This document shows positions 23,861 through 32,444 of a stretch of DNA of 52,297 bases, one piece after another (positions within the stretch are counted from its first letter, which is position 1; each line of letters begins with the position of its first letter). The translations under genes were made by a program, and so were the position numbers. The notes beneath the pieces were generated by a model. That model did no database searches. It worked only from the letters and a program-made list of their open reading frames with translations, and had not been told where the DNA came from. Origin of the DNA: Chromatiales bacterium (ex Bugula neritina AB1) (GTDB lineage Bacteria; Pseudomonadota; Gammaproteobacteria; Granulosicoccales; Granulosicoccaceae); contig MDLA01000156.1 of the NCBI GenBank assembly GCA_001730015.1, forward strand, positions 1 to 52,297. The letters are read 5' to 3'.

Positions 23861-23889
23861 TTGTGAATTAATTTTGCGAGGATTAGTAT
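23861..23889 (+). promoter_or_regulatory. Predicted promoter of the PhoX-like gene
   Basis: TTGTGA (23861-23866), 17 bp spacer, TAGTAT (23884-23889). It gives a leader of about 150 nt before the PhoX-like start. No obvious Pho box (repeated CTGTCAT) was seen. Confidence 0.4.
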
Positions 23890-24045
23890 AGTCTCTGCAG
23901 GAGGCAATTCGACGTATTCATTTGCGGCCTGTAAATTCATTCGGCAATGTTTTTCGCCGGCCTTTCAAGGGAGCACATGAATTCGCCCGAAACCGTAGCT
24001 GTTAAGTGAATTGTGCAAACTGCAGCTCTAATGACGGAATTTAAG

Positions 24046-25974
24046 ATGAAAAAAGATAGTAAAACCGGCCTTACGCAAGACGAGCTCGATAATTTATCTT
24101 TCGACGACTACGATGAGGCCATAAACCCGAAACCGGCAGACACCGATTTCGACGCAGTTGTTGAAATGTCCCTTTCACGACGCAGCTTCATGCAGGGAGT
24201 ACTGGCATTTGGTGGTGTTGCTACACTTGGTGCAACGGGAACTGCGCTCACATCATTTTCAGTGGAGGCCGCCGACAGCCGCTTTGGATTTACCGCGGTA
24301 GCGTCCAGCACCGCAGATACTATTGTTGTTCCCGAGGGGTACAACTGGCACATTGCAAGCCGCTGGGGAGATCCGCTGTTTTCTGATATCCCCGAATTTG
24401 ATCATGCAACCCGGGGTACCGCTGCAAGTCAGGCTGGCGCATTCGGCGACAACAACGACGGCATGTCGCTGTTCTCCGACAAAGACGGGCGCCAGATACT
24501 GGTAGTTAACAACGAATACACTAATCGCGGTGTCATGTGGGGTAATAACCCGGACGGGAAATACGCCAGCGATGATGACATCAACAAGGGCAAAAATGCT
24601 CACGGTCTGACCCAGGTGGAATTAAAATTAACCGATGACAAATGGCAGATTGTCAAAGACTCATCTTATAACCGTCGCTTCACACCCGATGAGCCAATGG
24701 ACATTACCGGCCCGGCCCGTGGGCATGATTTAATGAAAACCAATGCCGATCCAGAAGGTGTAACCGCCCTCGGAACCTTTAATAACTGCGGCAACGGGCG
24801 CACTCCCTGGGGCACTTATCTGGCGTGTGAAGAGAATTTTAACGGCTATTTCGGCACCACCGACGCCGAAGGCTATGTGCAGGATGCAGCCAAGAAACGC
24901 TATGGCGTCAGCGGAAAGGACCGGGGGTACGGTTGGTGGAAAGTTGATGATCGATTTGACGTAGCAAAGGACCCCAATGAGTGTAATCGTCACGGATACA
25001 TAACCGAAGTCGATCCCTACGATCCGACCTCAAAACCGAAAAAACGCACCGCTCTTGGTCGATGTAAGCATGAGAACGCGGAAGTTGTTGTAAACTCAGA
25101 CGGACGTATTGCCATCTATATGGGAGATGACGAACGTGGTGAGTTTCTCTACCGTTATCTGTCTGATGGCTTTTACGCCGAAGGCAGCAACACTGATGAT
25201 TTAATGGAAAACGGCACAATCTACGTTGCTAAATTCAGTCCGGATGGCACCGGAAAGTGGTTGGCGCTGACTCCCGAAACCACAGGTATGGATAAAGCAA
25301 CAATCTGTATTCACACCCGTATGGCGGCATCTATTGTTGGCGCTACTACAATGGATCGACCGGAGTGGGTAACCGCTAATCCATTAAAAGCGGAGGTTTA
25401 CTGCGCGCTTACTAACAATAAGAACCGTGGCATCAAACCTAATGCAGGTGGAGACGAAACACCTGTTGGCGGCCCGAATCCTCGTGAAGCCAATAAATAT
25501 GGTCAGATTGTCCGATGGTGGCCATCCAACGCAGATCATACCGCCAACACATTCACGTGGGATCTCTTCGTCATGGCTGGCAACCCCACCGTACATGAAG
25601 GTGCCAATGCCGGGTCGAGCAATGTGAATGAAGGCAACATGTTTAATTCACCTGATGGACTGGCGTTTGACAACAAAGGTCTGCTCTGGATTCAAACAGA
25701 CGGGAACTACAGCAATGAAAAAGACTTTGCCGGTCAGGGCAACAATCAGATGTTGATCGGTGATCCGGCGACCGGTGAAATCCGTCGATTCCTGGTCGGA
25801 CCGAAGCAAGCTGAAATTACCGGCATTGCGTGGGCTGCTGATCGCCGCACCGTATTTGTGGGTGTACAACATCCGGGTGAACGCGGAGATTCCAATTGGC
25901 CTGATGGTGGTGATAAAACTCCACGCTCTTCAATTGTTGCTGTCAGACGAGACGATGGTGGCCCGATAGGTTAG
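24046..25974 (+). CDS. Tat-exported PhoX/DUF839 family protein
   Basis: About 642 residues. A twin-arginine signal (LSRRSFMQGVLAFGGVATLG) follows a roughly 40-residue acidic leader, so export should be in folded form. Motifs include NNEYTNRGVMW, GEFLYRYLSDG, TRMAASIVGATTMDRPEW and FNSPDGLAFDNKGLLWIQTDG, typical of the PhoX alkaline phosphatase family, which uses calcium and iron to hydrolyse phosphomonoesters in the periplasm; many DUF839 members are uncharacterised. Start: the ATG at 24046 with GGA upstream is preferred; the frame opens at GTG 24013 and includes another ATG at 24031. A stem-loop follows the stop codon. Confidence 0.88.
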   Translation: MKKDSKTGLTQDELDNLSFDDYDEAINPKPADTDFDAVVEMSLSRRSFMQGVLAFGGVATLGATGTALTSFSVEAADSRFGFTAVASSTADTIVVPEGYNWHIASRWGDPLFSDIPEFDHATRGTAASQAGAFGDNNDGMSLFSDKDGRQILVVNNEYTNRGVMWGNNPDGKYASDDDINKGKNAHGLTQVELKLTDDKWQIVKDSSYNRRFTPDEPMDITGPARGHDLMKTNADPEGVTALGTFNNCGNGRTPWGTYLACEENFNGYFGTTDAEGYVQDAAKKRYGVSGKDRGYGWWKVDDRFDVAKDPNECNRHGYITEVDPYDPTSKPKKRTALGRCKHENAEVVVNSDGRIAIYMGDDERGEFLYRYLSDGFYAEGSNTDDLMENGTIYVAKFSPDGTGKWLALTPETTGMDKATICIHTRMAASIVGATTMDRPEWVTANPLKAEVYCALTNNKNRGIKPNAGGDETPVGGPNPREANKYGQIVRWWPSNADHTANTFTWDLFVMAGNPTVHEGANAGSSNVNEGNMFNSPDGLAFDNKGLLWIQTDGNYSNEKDFAGQGNNQMLIGDPATGEIRRFLVGPKQAEITGIAWAADRRTVFVGVQHPGERGDSNWPDGGDKTPRSSIVAVRRDDGGPIG

Positions 25975-26005
25975 CGGGTATTCCGTAAATCCAGACTGAG
26001 GACGC

Positions 26006-26035
26006 AGCGCGAGCATCATGGATGGTGCTCGCGCT
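26006..26035 (+). terminator. Strong stem-loop downstream of the PhoX-like gene
   Basis: AGCGCGAGCATC / GGTGCTCGCGCT, a 12-bp stem with one G-T pair and a 6-nt loop, 30 bp after the stop codon. It lacks a downstream T run, so it may protect the mRNA 3' end or act with Rho rather than as a canonical terminator. Confidence 0.5.
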
Positions 26036-26625
26036 CAGCAGGAATATACAAGTTATTGATATCAAACCCCTGTGAAAACAGGCGCGAGAGATAAATCATT
26101 TTTTTAGAATGTGATCAATCACCATCGGGTGTGGTTGTGATTAACGCTATACCGACGCCATTTAAACCCGAGCTTTATCTTCAACGGAAGGTCAGTTGCG
26201 GAAAAATCGGGTTATCAGCAAATTTCTCTAAAAATTATATGCTGTCCTAATCTAACCGGCCCATTAATCCCGTATGTCTGCTACCGGACAAAGCTCGAAA
26301 TTTAACACCGCGCTGTAATGAGTTCGGGATGATGGCCATCTGGCGGCGCGTGGGTCGGCAGACGTTGCGGCTCTGTTCGGTGCTGAAAGCCGTGAGCTGA
26401 AGGTGCGATACGAGCCTTTCTTTTGCTATGGCTCCATTATAGATTCCATCGTTTTTTTCATCCGCACTGACCACTGACGGAGTGAGGAATTTCCCCGGTG
26501 TGTTTGGAAAAAGTGTCGCACTACCGTCTGAGCAACAGGCTTGTGAGATCTATGTATTCATGCTAATTGTGGTGTGTGAAGTGTTGACAGGAATGTCTTA
26601 TGTTGTGCACACGGTGTGTAATTGA
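26036..26625. other. 590-bp region without a recognisable gene
   Basis: I see no convincing coding sequence. A 75-codon minus-strand open frame (26474-26247) has no family resemblance and no clear ribosome site. A TTGACA hexamer at 26583-26588 could be the -35 box for the next gene, but no -10 at proper spacing is clear. AACCCGA / TCGGGTT at 26165 and 26206 form a weak dyad. Confidence 0.4.
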
Positions 26626-27354
26626 ATGAACAACCTGGTTTGCCTGCCCTGGTATGATCTACCAAACTCATCGTCGAAGTTAGATCTGTTCTGGCAAACG
26701 CTACGCATATCGCTGCGGGCTGCCGGTTTCCATAATCTGCCGGCAGAACTCTCCAGAGACCACCCCTATGAGGTTCAATGGCAACAAGAGCATCTATTGC
26801 TGAGCCAGTGCTGCGGCCCTGATTTGTTCAAACCTGTTGCTAAAAATCTGCTACCCATTGGCCGACCCGCATTCTGCGATCTAAGCTGTAAACCCGGTTT
26901 CTATTACAGCTATATAGTTTCACGCTGTAACGGCTTACCCAAACTGATACACCCCGTTGTAAATTCTATTTCGTCCCGCTCAGGCTGTGGCGCACTGCTC
27001 GAATGGCTGGAAGAATCAGAAATTCAGTCTGATGCATTTCAAGTCAGCGGGTCACACCAGAATAGCGTTGATCTATTGCAGGCCGGGTCCGCAAGTTTAG
27101 CTGCAATCGATGCCCATTCCTGGCCCATTCTGTCGAACACTAAAGGGCTGAATATTGTTGCGCAGACAAAGACAGCACCCACTCCTGCATTTGTTACCCA
27201 CAAGGCAAGAGTCGGTAGTGGCAACTCAGAAAGCCTGCAAGAAAATTTATTTTCGGCCCTGGAAGAAGCCATTAGGCAGAACGGGGAAAAAATGCTAAAT
27301 ATTGACCGTTTGCTTCCTGCTGCCAGAGATACGTACCAAGCCTATATGCTGTAA
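26626..27354 (+). CDS. PhnD-like (phosphate/phosphonate) binding-protein fold, no signal peptide
   Basis: A 242-residue protein of the type 2 periplasmic-binding fold, close to the PhnD/COG3221 group: GSHQNSVDLLQAGSASLAAIDAHSW is the characteristic stretch in which the second lobe contacts ligand, and SRSGCGALLEWL occupies the usual hinge block. It is shorter than exported PhnD (about 300 residues) and starts directly with MNNLVCLPWYD, without signal peptide or lipobox, so it should stay in the cytoplasm, and there is no ABC permease nearby. It may be a ligand sensor or an orphan. It is followed after 55 bp by an unrecognised gene and then an M14 deacylase. Confidence 0.7.
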   Translation: MNNLVCLPWYDLPNSSSKLDLFWQTLRISLRAAGFHNLPAELSRDHPYEVQWQQEHLLLSQCCGPDLFKPVAKNLLPIGRPAFCDLSCKPGFYYSYIVSRCNGLPKLIHPVVNSISSRSGCGALLEWLEESEIQSDAFQVSGSHQNSVDLLQAGSASLAAIDAHSWPILSNTKGLNIVAQTKTAPTPAFVTHKARVGSGNSESLQENLFSALEEAIRQNGEKMLNIDRLLPAARDTYQAYML

Positions 27355-27409
27355 TGCGAAGAGCACTGCGATTACAACAGTCAATGATATTTAAAAATCA
27401 GGAGTTGAT

Positions 27410-28108
27410 GTGCAGGCCATAAAGTTAAAGTCACGACCCTCTAACAATTATCATTGCTTTGAGGGGGTCGGTCGACACCTGTGGCGAGAGGCTGCCAGAG
27501 GAATGGGCATACCCCGTGACGAGGTTTTTGGTAACGGTACAAACGGTTATTACCTGAAGTATCTGATCGATTCCGACAACGCGGCGATGAATACCGGCGG
27601 AATTTTCAACCCTCGCGAAACTACGCTGCCGAAAAATCTCGTGTACTGGCGCTTTATCAGTACATCAGTACACAACCGGTTTGGCGCAGAAGCCGGGCTG
27701 CAAGGTATGTGGTGGGTGACCGATGAAGATTTCAAACAACTTTTGCATCATGCAGTACAAACCGATGCGCCACTTGCCGAGGTCGCGGCCAAAGCACTGT
27801 GTATTCCACCCGAATGGGGCGACATGGGCTACGTTATACGTGCCGTGCTGAATGTGCATCTCAAAGCCTGGTTTGGACAGGGCAAACCAGCCACTGCTGG
27901 TATTTCGGTGGGTAACCCGAACTGGGATCCAGCGATACAACCGGCAGTCGCCGGTGTACCCGGCCTGAGCGAGCACTTGAATCAGCTGTTTATACCTGAT
28001 CCCGGGCACGTTTCCGGTCCACAGGGAAAAGACTTCAAAAGTTATTTCCGCATGCTCGCCTGCAAACAAGCTTCTAAGGAATACAGTTGGAGCCACTATA
28101 TGTCGTGA
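27410..28108 (+). CDS. Protein of unknown function
   Basis: A 232-residue soluble protein that I do not recognise. It begins at a GTG with GGAG 5 bp upstream. It has no signal peptide, no membrane segment and no low-complexity region. It is rich in aromatic residues (GTNGYYLKYL, LVYWRFISTSVHNRF, LQGMWWVTDEDF, EYSWSHYMS), with moderately conserved-looking Gly/Asn-Pro turns (GISVGNPNWDPA, FIPDPGHVSGPQGKDF). The normal codon use and tight position between the PhnD-like and M14 genes argue that it is real and part of the same unit. Confidence 0.65.
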   Translation: MQAIKLKSRPSNNYHCFEGVGRHLWREAARGMGIPRDEVFGNGTNGYYLKYLIDSDNAAMNTGGIFNPRETTLPKNLVYWRFISTSVHNRFGAEAGLQGMWWVTDEDFKQLLHHAVQTDAPLAEVAAKALCIPPEWGDMGYVIRAVLNVHLKAWFGQGKPATAGISVGNPNWDPAIQPAVAGVPGLSEHLNQLFIPDPGHVSGPQGKDFKSYFRMLACKQASKEYSWSHYMS

Positions 28109-28198
28109 GAGTCCTTAAGTTCAACTTCGGATAGTGTGCAGTCATATGTTAGATCAAGCCGCACTGGTAATTCTGGCGCAGGTAGAACAACATGCGGT

Positions 28199-29215
28199 AT
28201 GTCTGAATCTAACACCCCGAGCCGTATTGCGTTAACAACTGATTTAACCGCACCCGGGCGCCACACCGGCGATGCCATGTTGCGATGGTCCGACAACTCC
28301 AATCCTCTGGGGTATCATCCGGTGCCGGTGATCTCGCTCAAAGGCGGCGAGGGGCCAGTACTGCTTTTAACCGGAGCAACTCACGGAGATGAGTTTGAAG
28401 GTCCATCAGCCATTATGCGGCTCGTGCATGGGCTGGATCCTGTCAGGCTGCAGGGTCAGATCATTGCAATTCCCGCGCTGAATATGCCGGCACTTGCGAG
28501 CTCATCGAGAGTCACACCACTCGATGGTGCCAACCTGAACCGCGCTTTTCCGGGAAGTGCAGATGGCCAGCCGACCGCGATGCTTGCGCATTGGCTGGAA
28601 ACAGAAATATTGCCCATGTGCAACGCTGCAATAGATTTTCATTCAGGTGGTAAAGCGTCGTACTTTCAACCTTGCACACTACCTACCCACACAGCCGATC
28701 GCTCGCTGGCTGCACAAAATATGGAGCTTGCAAGGGTATTCGGTTTGCCGCTGATCTGGCGGCTCGGTTCAAATAACGATAACCGCTCAGTAAACTCGGC
28801 AGCAGACCGGGCTGGTGTGCCGATGATCGCCACCGAGCTTGGCGGTGGTGGCGGGGTTGACCCTGCAATCACGAATGCGACAGAGCAGGGAGTTCGCAAT
28901 GTGCTGCACTTTCTAGGCATACTGGAAACGGATTCTGTGACAGTTGAAAACCCGCGTATTGTTGAAATTGCAGACCCGCTGGACAGTCTCTACGCGGCAA
29001 CGACGGGTCTTTATGATCGAGCCGTAAGCGCTGGAGAGGATGTCACGCAAGGTCAATTCGCCGGGTATTTCCACCATATTACCGAGCCCGAACGCGCCTC
29101 TACACGGCTCACACTACCCAATAAAGGTTTAGTTCTGGCGCACACCAATCGCGGTATGGTCACGCGGGGCGAATTACTTGCGCTAGTCGTACGCGATATC
29201 CCCAGGCATCTTTAA
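28199..29215 (+). CDS. M14 succinylglutamate desuccinylase/aspartoacylase family deacylase (DoeB-like)
   Basis: About 338 residues of the zinc deacylase branch of M14. Zinc ligands His62 and Glu65 lie in TGATHGDEFEGP and His148 in IDFHSGGK; the catalytic glutamate is probably in TELGGGGG. GANLNRAFPG holds the substrate arginine/asparagine pair. Enzymes of this branch remove acyl groups from N-acylated amino or diamino acids; the layout resembles DoeB (N-acetyl-diaminobutyrate deacetylase of ectoine breakdown), but no ectoine genes are near. I take the ATG at 28199; a GTG at 28136 would add 21 poorly conserved residues. The TAA stop (29213-29215) is formed with the first base of a family A repeat. 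Confidence 0.85.
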   Translation: MSESNTPSRIALTTDLTAPGRHTGDAMLRWSDNSNPLGYHPVPVISLKGGEGPVLLLTGATHGDEFEGPSAIMRLVHGLDPVRLQGQIIAIPALNMPALASSSRVTPLDGANLNRAFPGSADGQPTAMLAHWLETEILPMCNAAIDFHSGGKASYFQPCTLPTHTADRSLAAQNMELARVFGLPLIWRLGSNNDNRSVNSAADRAGVPMIATELGGGGGVDPAITNATEQGVRNVLHFLGILETDSVTVENPRIVEIADPLDSLYAATTGLYDRAVSAGEDVTQGQFAGYFHHITEPERASTRLTLPNKGLVLAHTNRGMVTRGELLALVVRDIPRHL

Positions 29216-29375
29216 CCCGCATTATTTATGGGATTGACGGAATCTCACTTGATCTTGGATTCCACAGAGAAATTTTTCTCTTGCAAATATCAGTGAGTAT
29301 TCGACGCGAGAAGAAAATCCACTGTGAAAACAAATCTCTATGCGATATTTTCGCCACCCCAAGAATAATGCGGGT
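29215..29375 (+). repeat. Family A repeat, complete copy (161 bp)
   Basis: Ends are ACCCGCATTATTTATGGG and, inverted, ACCCGCATTATTCTTGGGG, with TA on both sides. It begins inside the stop codon of the M14 gene. On the minus strand it holds an open frame without stops, similar to that of the other copies (SQWIFFSRR then ILTDICKRK), a by-product of shared sequence rather than a gene. Confidence 0.8.
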
Positions 29376-29492
29376 TAATACAAACAGGGATTCTTCCCGT
29401 ACCAGTTTGTAACTCCCATGTACCCCGCGCGAGGCAATTTGAGCCAGGGTTTCCGGTATCATTAGGGCATTACTTCAAACGAGGCAGAACAC

Positions 29493-30257
29493 ATGATCCG
29501 AAACCCCATGCGGTACTGCCTGATTGCCACTGTCGTATTGTCGTTAACGGCCGGTTGCGCAACCACCCGGGTCGAGGCCCCGGTGAATGATCCATTCGAA
29601 AAGGTGAATCGCAAGATCTTTGCATTTAACACACACCTCGATAACTACCTGGTCAAGCCCGCCGCCAAGGGCTACAAACGCGTTGTACCTGATCCGGTCG
29701 AGCACGGCATCACCAATTTTTTTAGTAATATATTTACCGTCAATGTCATTGTGAACGACATACTGCAGGGAAAGGTGCGTCAAACAGGAAACGACGTCGG
29801 GCGCCTCGTGATCAACAGCACCGTGGGTTTGTTCGGGTTCATTGACGTGGCGAGTCGGCTGGGCTTTAAAAGAAATTACGAAACATTCGGACAAACGTTC
29901 GGTAAATGGGGTATCGCTGAAGGGCCGTTTATCATGTTGCCGTTGTTTGGCCCGTCGAACCTGCGATCGACAATCGGCCGGGTACCAGGGTCCTATACCA
30001 GCTACCCTCGCTATATTGATGATACCGGTACCGCAATCGCTCTACAGGGAACCGAGATCGTCGCCTTCCGGGCAGAGCTTTTAGGTACTGACGATCTGCT
30101 GGAAGAAGCGGCTCTCGACCCGTATATTTTCCTGCGTGATTTCTGGTCACGCCGTCATCGAAGTGGTGTACTCGATGGTCAGGATTCCAGCGACGATCCA
30201 GACCAGTCAACCTATGATCTCGATGATGAAATAGATGAGCTCGATAAACTGGAGTAA
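29493..30257 (+). CDS. mlaA: MlaA (VacJ) outer-membrane lipid-asymmetry lipoprotein
   Basis: A 254-residue lipoprotein: signal peptide with lipobox LTAGC (Cys22), then the MlaA domain NDPFEKVNRKIFAFN, NFFSNIFTVNVIVNDILQGK, GLFGFIDVASRLG, ETFGQTFGKWGI and PLFGPSNLRSTIGR. MlaA with an outer-membrane porin removes mislocalised phospholipid from the outer leaflet and passes it to MlaC. The acidic C-terminus (SSDDPDQSTYDLDDEIDELD) is longer than average. No other mla gene is nearby. A GAGG site lies upstream of the ATG. Confidence 0.95.
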   Translation: MIRNPMRYCLIATVVLSLTAGCATTRVEAPVNDPFEKVNRKIFAFNTHLDNYLVKPAAKGYKRVVPDPVEHGITNFFSNIFTVNVIVNDILQGKVRQTGNDVGRLVINSTVGLFGFIDVASRLGFKRNYETFGQTFGKWGIAEGPFIMLPLFGPSNLRSTIGRVPGSYTSYPRYIDDTGTAIALQGTEIVAFRAELLGTDDLLEEAALDPYIFLRDFWSRRHRSGVLDGQDSSDDPDQSTYDLDDEIDELDKLE

Positions 30258-30278
30258 ATCACCAAAGGTGAACCGGGC

Positions 30279-30306
30279 GAGTAGTAATTCAAGAGTAGTA
30301 ATTCAA
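30279..30306 (+). repeat. 14-bp tandem duplication
   Basis: GAGTAGTAATTCAA occurs twice in direct succession in the gap after mlaA. No function seen. Confidence 0.8.
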
Positions 30307-30478
30307 TACAAGCATTCAGTGGCATGAGCCTTTGCAAAGTTAGGTGTTATGTGTTTGTTGGAAACTATAGATACTTCGTCTTATAACCTTTGAGCGCACA
30401 ATTGCAGTTAGCCAAAGACCCGATACGTATAAACAGCAGACAACATCAGTCCAAACCCGATTACCGCAAAACGTAAGT

Positions 30479-31162
30479 AGCGTTCAGCAACTGACAGACA
30501 ATGGCTTAAAATTGCTGCCTGTAGCGCGCAAAATATTGGCGGAACTCGACGGAATTGGTGCCTTGTTCGATGCTCCTCTAACAGGGAGAATTCGTGTAGG
30601 CGTGCCAGATGATTTTGATGATGGGGTGCTCGAACAAGTGCTTGCGAACTTTGCTCATCGTTACCCTGATGTCAATGTAGAAGCAACGTCCGGGTGCACA
30701 TCCCGGTTTGAAAGATCTATCCAGAAAAACAGCCTCGATATCGCCGTCTGTTCAGGGATAGGGGCAGACGGCGAACAGACGTTTTCACCTGAACCCACGG
30801 TTTGGGCGGCGCAGGAGCAATTCAGATTCGACTTCTCATCAGAACAAGTGCCTATAGCCGTTCTCGACAGACCTTGCTGGTGGCGCGATTTACCCATAAA
30901 AGCGTTGAACGATGCCGGCTTAGGTTATCGTGTAGTGTTCAAGAGCGCCAGTTTCCCAAGTATGAGAGCGGCGATAAGATCAGGGCTCGCAGTGGGCGTA
31001 CTGCCCTTGCATTGCGTTGAAGATAACATGCGTGTGTTGAGTGTAAAGCAAGGCTTCCCCGAGTTACCGGCCGCTGTTAGATCACTGATAATCAGTGAAG
31101 AAGCACCAGCTGATCTCACTTCAGCAATGGCTCAGGCAATTCGCCGGGCGATAGGCAATTGA
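30479..31162 (+). pseudogene. LysR-family regulator lacking its DNA-binding domain
   Basis: The encoded protein starts within the linker helix (SVQQLTDNGLKLLPVARKIL matches the end of a LysR helix-turn-helix region) and continues through a whole LysR effector domain (GRIRVGVPDDFDDGVLEQVL, RSGLAVGVLPLHCV). The roughly 60 residues with the helix-turn-helix are missing: upstream sequence in this frame does not encode them. A TTG at 30512 could start a 216-residue effector-only protein, but there is no good ribosome site. It is therefore most likely a 5'-truncated pseudogene, perhaps from a deletion joining it to the region after mlaA. Confidence 0.75.
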
Positions 31163-31251
31163 GGCTTTCTCTTTTACTTTTGATTCTGGTAGCGTTTTTT
31201 TATAGATTAAATAATTTTATTTAGATATGCATGGGTCGCGCTGCTACCGTT

Positions 31252-32250
31252 TTATAGACTTGTAACAGGCAACCTGATTTTACCCAGCAACGTTTTCCAG
31301 TTCAGTTTCTCCTGAGCAGGCTCCACCTGTTTGGCTAGTACTTTCACTTGATCAAATAACGTTGACCTGAATCCTTGGTCATTCTCAAACTCCAGTAATA
31401 TCCGCCGCAGCTCTTTAGTATCTCCTTGCTGGAAATACCCCGAATAAGAATCCCCCAGAATGCCGACCGCACTTGGGATTTTTGTGCATATTACCGGAAT
31501 GCAGTCAATCAAGGCTTCAGATAACACGCTCGCACCGCCTTCAACTCGCGATGATAGTATCATCAGATCAGCTGACGCCAATCGCTGTCGGACCTGCCAT
31601 CGAGGTCGCTTTCCCAGCCATACGTAACGGGCATTTGTTTCGGTTTCCCGTATGGCCGCCTGCTCTAGCTGGCTATCCAGCGAACCACCGTAATGTTCGA
31701 TACAAATTTGTGATTCGACAGGTAATTTCCGTACTGCCATTGCGGCTCGCAACGGGTCTTTTTCCCACCGTAAATGGCCTGCCACAATCACTCGTACTGC
31801 TGGTGATTCCCTGGCGGTTTTATTGGGTTTTACGGTAGGCTCGGCCGACTGGATTATCGACACGCATTTTTTTCGATAGCGTCTGTTTAATTGTAAATGA
31901 GACTGATCATTTAAAAACAGCAACCGATCCGCTGCATTCAATACGCTGACGGCCTGGGTAGAGTTCAAATCACCTGATATATCCGTTCCCGTCATCACAA
32001 CAATAATGGGGCGATCCGGATGTTTAGTTCTGAAATCAAGAATTGCACGGGCGCTTTTAACTGCATGAAGTGCAATTAAAAGATCTGCGTTTCCGCAAGC
32101 AAACGACGGAGAGTGTTTTATTTGTACAGCATGGCCTAGCGCGCGAAAAATTCGCGCCCATCGAATCGCCGTGACACGATTACCCGATAACGATCGCGCA
32201 GGCGCCGGGCAGGCTATATCAATACGCAATTTGTGCGAGCCTTGCTTCAT
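31252..32250 (-). CDS. senB: SenB-like selenosugar synthase (glycosyltransferase, TIGR04348 type)
   Basis: A 332-residue two-domain retaining glycosyltransferase. The N-terminal block SGNRVTAIRWARIFRALGH, then LLIALHAVKSA, RPIIVVMTGTDISGDL, and the C-terminal AGHLRWEKDPLRAA, VWLGKRPRW, SSRVEGGASVLSEAL and LGDSYSGYF match the SenB family, which makes a selenosugar from UDP-N-acetylhexosamine and selenophosphate in selenoneine biosynthesis. Family knowledge: SenB normally sits with SenA (ergothioneine-synthase-like) and SenC (SelD-like). Neither is in this window; the neighbour upstream is an EamA permease. So it may be an orphan, act with genes elsewhere, or use another nucleophile. Confidence 0.75.
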   Translation of the reverse strand: MKQGSHKLRIDIACPAPARSLSGNRVTAIRWARIFRALGHAVQIKHSPSFACGNADLLIALHAVKSARAILDFRTKHPDRPIIVVMTGTDISGDLNSTQAVSVLNAADRLLFLNDQSHLQLNRRYRKKCVSIIQSAEPTVKPNKTARESPAVRVIVAGHLRWEKDPLRAAMAVRKLPVESQICIEHYGGSLDSQLEQAAIRETETNARYVWLGKRPRWQVRQRLASADLMILSSRVEGGASVLSEALIDCIPVICTKIPSAVGILGDSYSGYFQQGDTKELRRILLEFENDQGFRSTLFDQVKVLAKQVEPAQEKLNWKTLLGKIRLPVTSL

Positions 32251-32444
32251 ACAACATTGACCAATCCTTCGATGGCATGGTTAACCGCGGTGGATCGCAG
32301 AATGCTGCTTCTACAGATTTGTCTATTATTTCAGCGGCTAAAAGCTTTCGCACGATCCTCAGCCACTCTATCGCAGATGCTCATTGCCCGCAAGATGGCT
32401 CACCCGCGCCAGGTTCAGTAGCGTCAATATATTCCTTCGAGGAA

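Noticed and set aside
26247..26474. 75-codon minus-strand open frame in the gap after the PhoX-like gene
   Set aside because: No family resemblance, no clear ribosome site and ordinary length for chance; not reported as a gene.
32251..32444. Possible remnant of a senA/senC gene upstream of the SenB-like gene (ATGA-type overlap at the start codon)
   Set aside because: Translations of this gap show no SelD or EgtB-like motif and contain stops, so there is no support.
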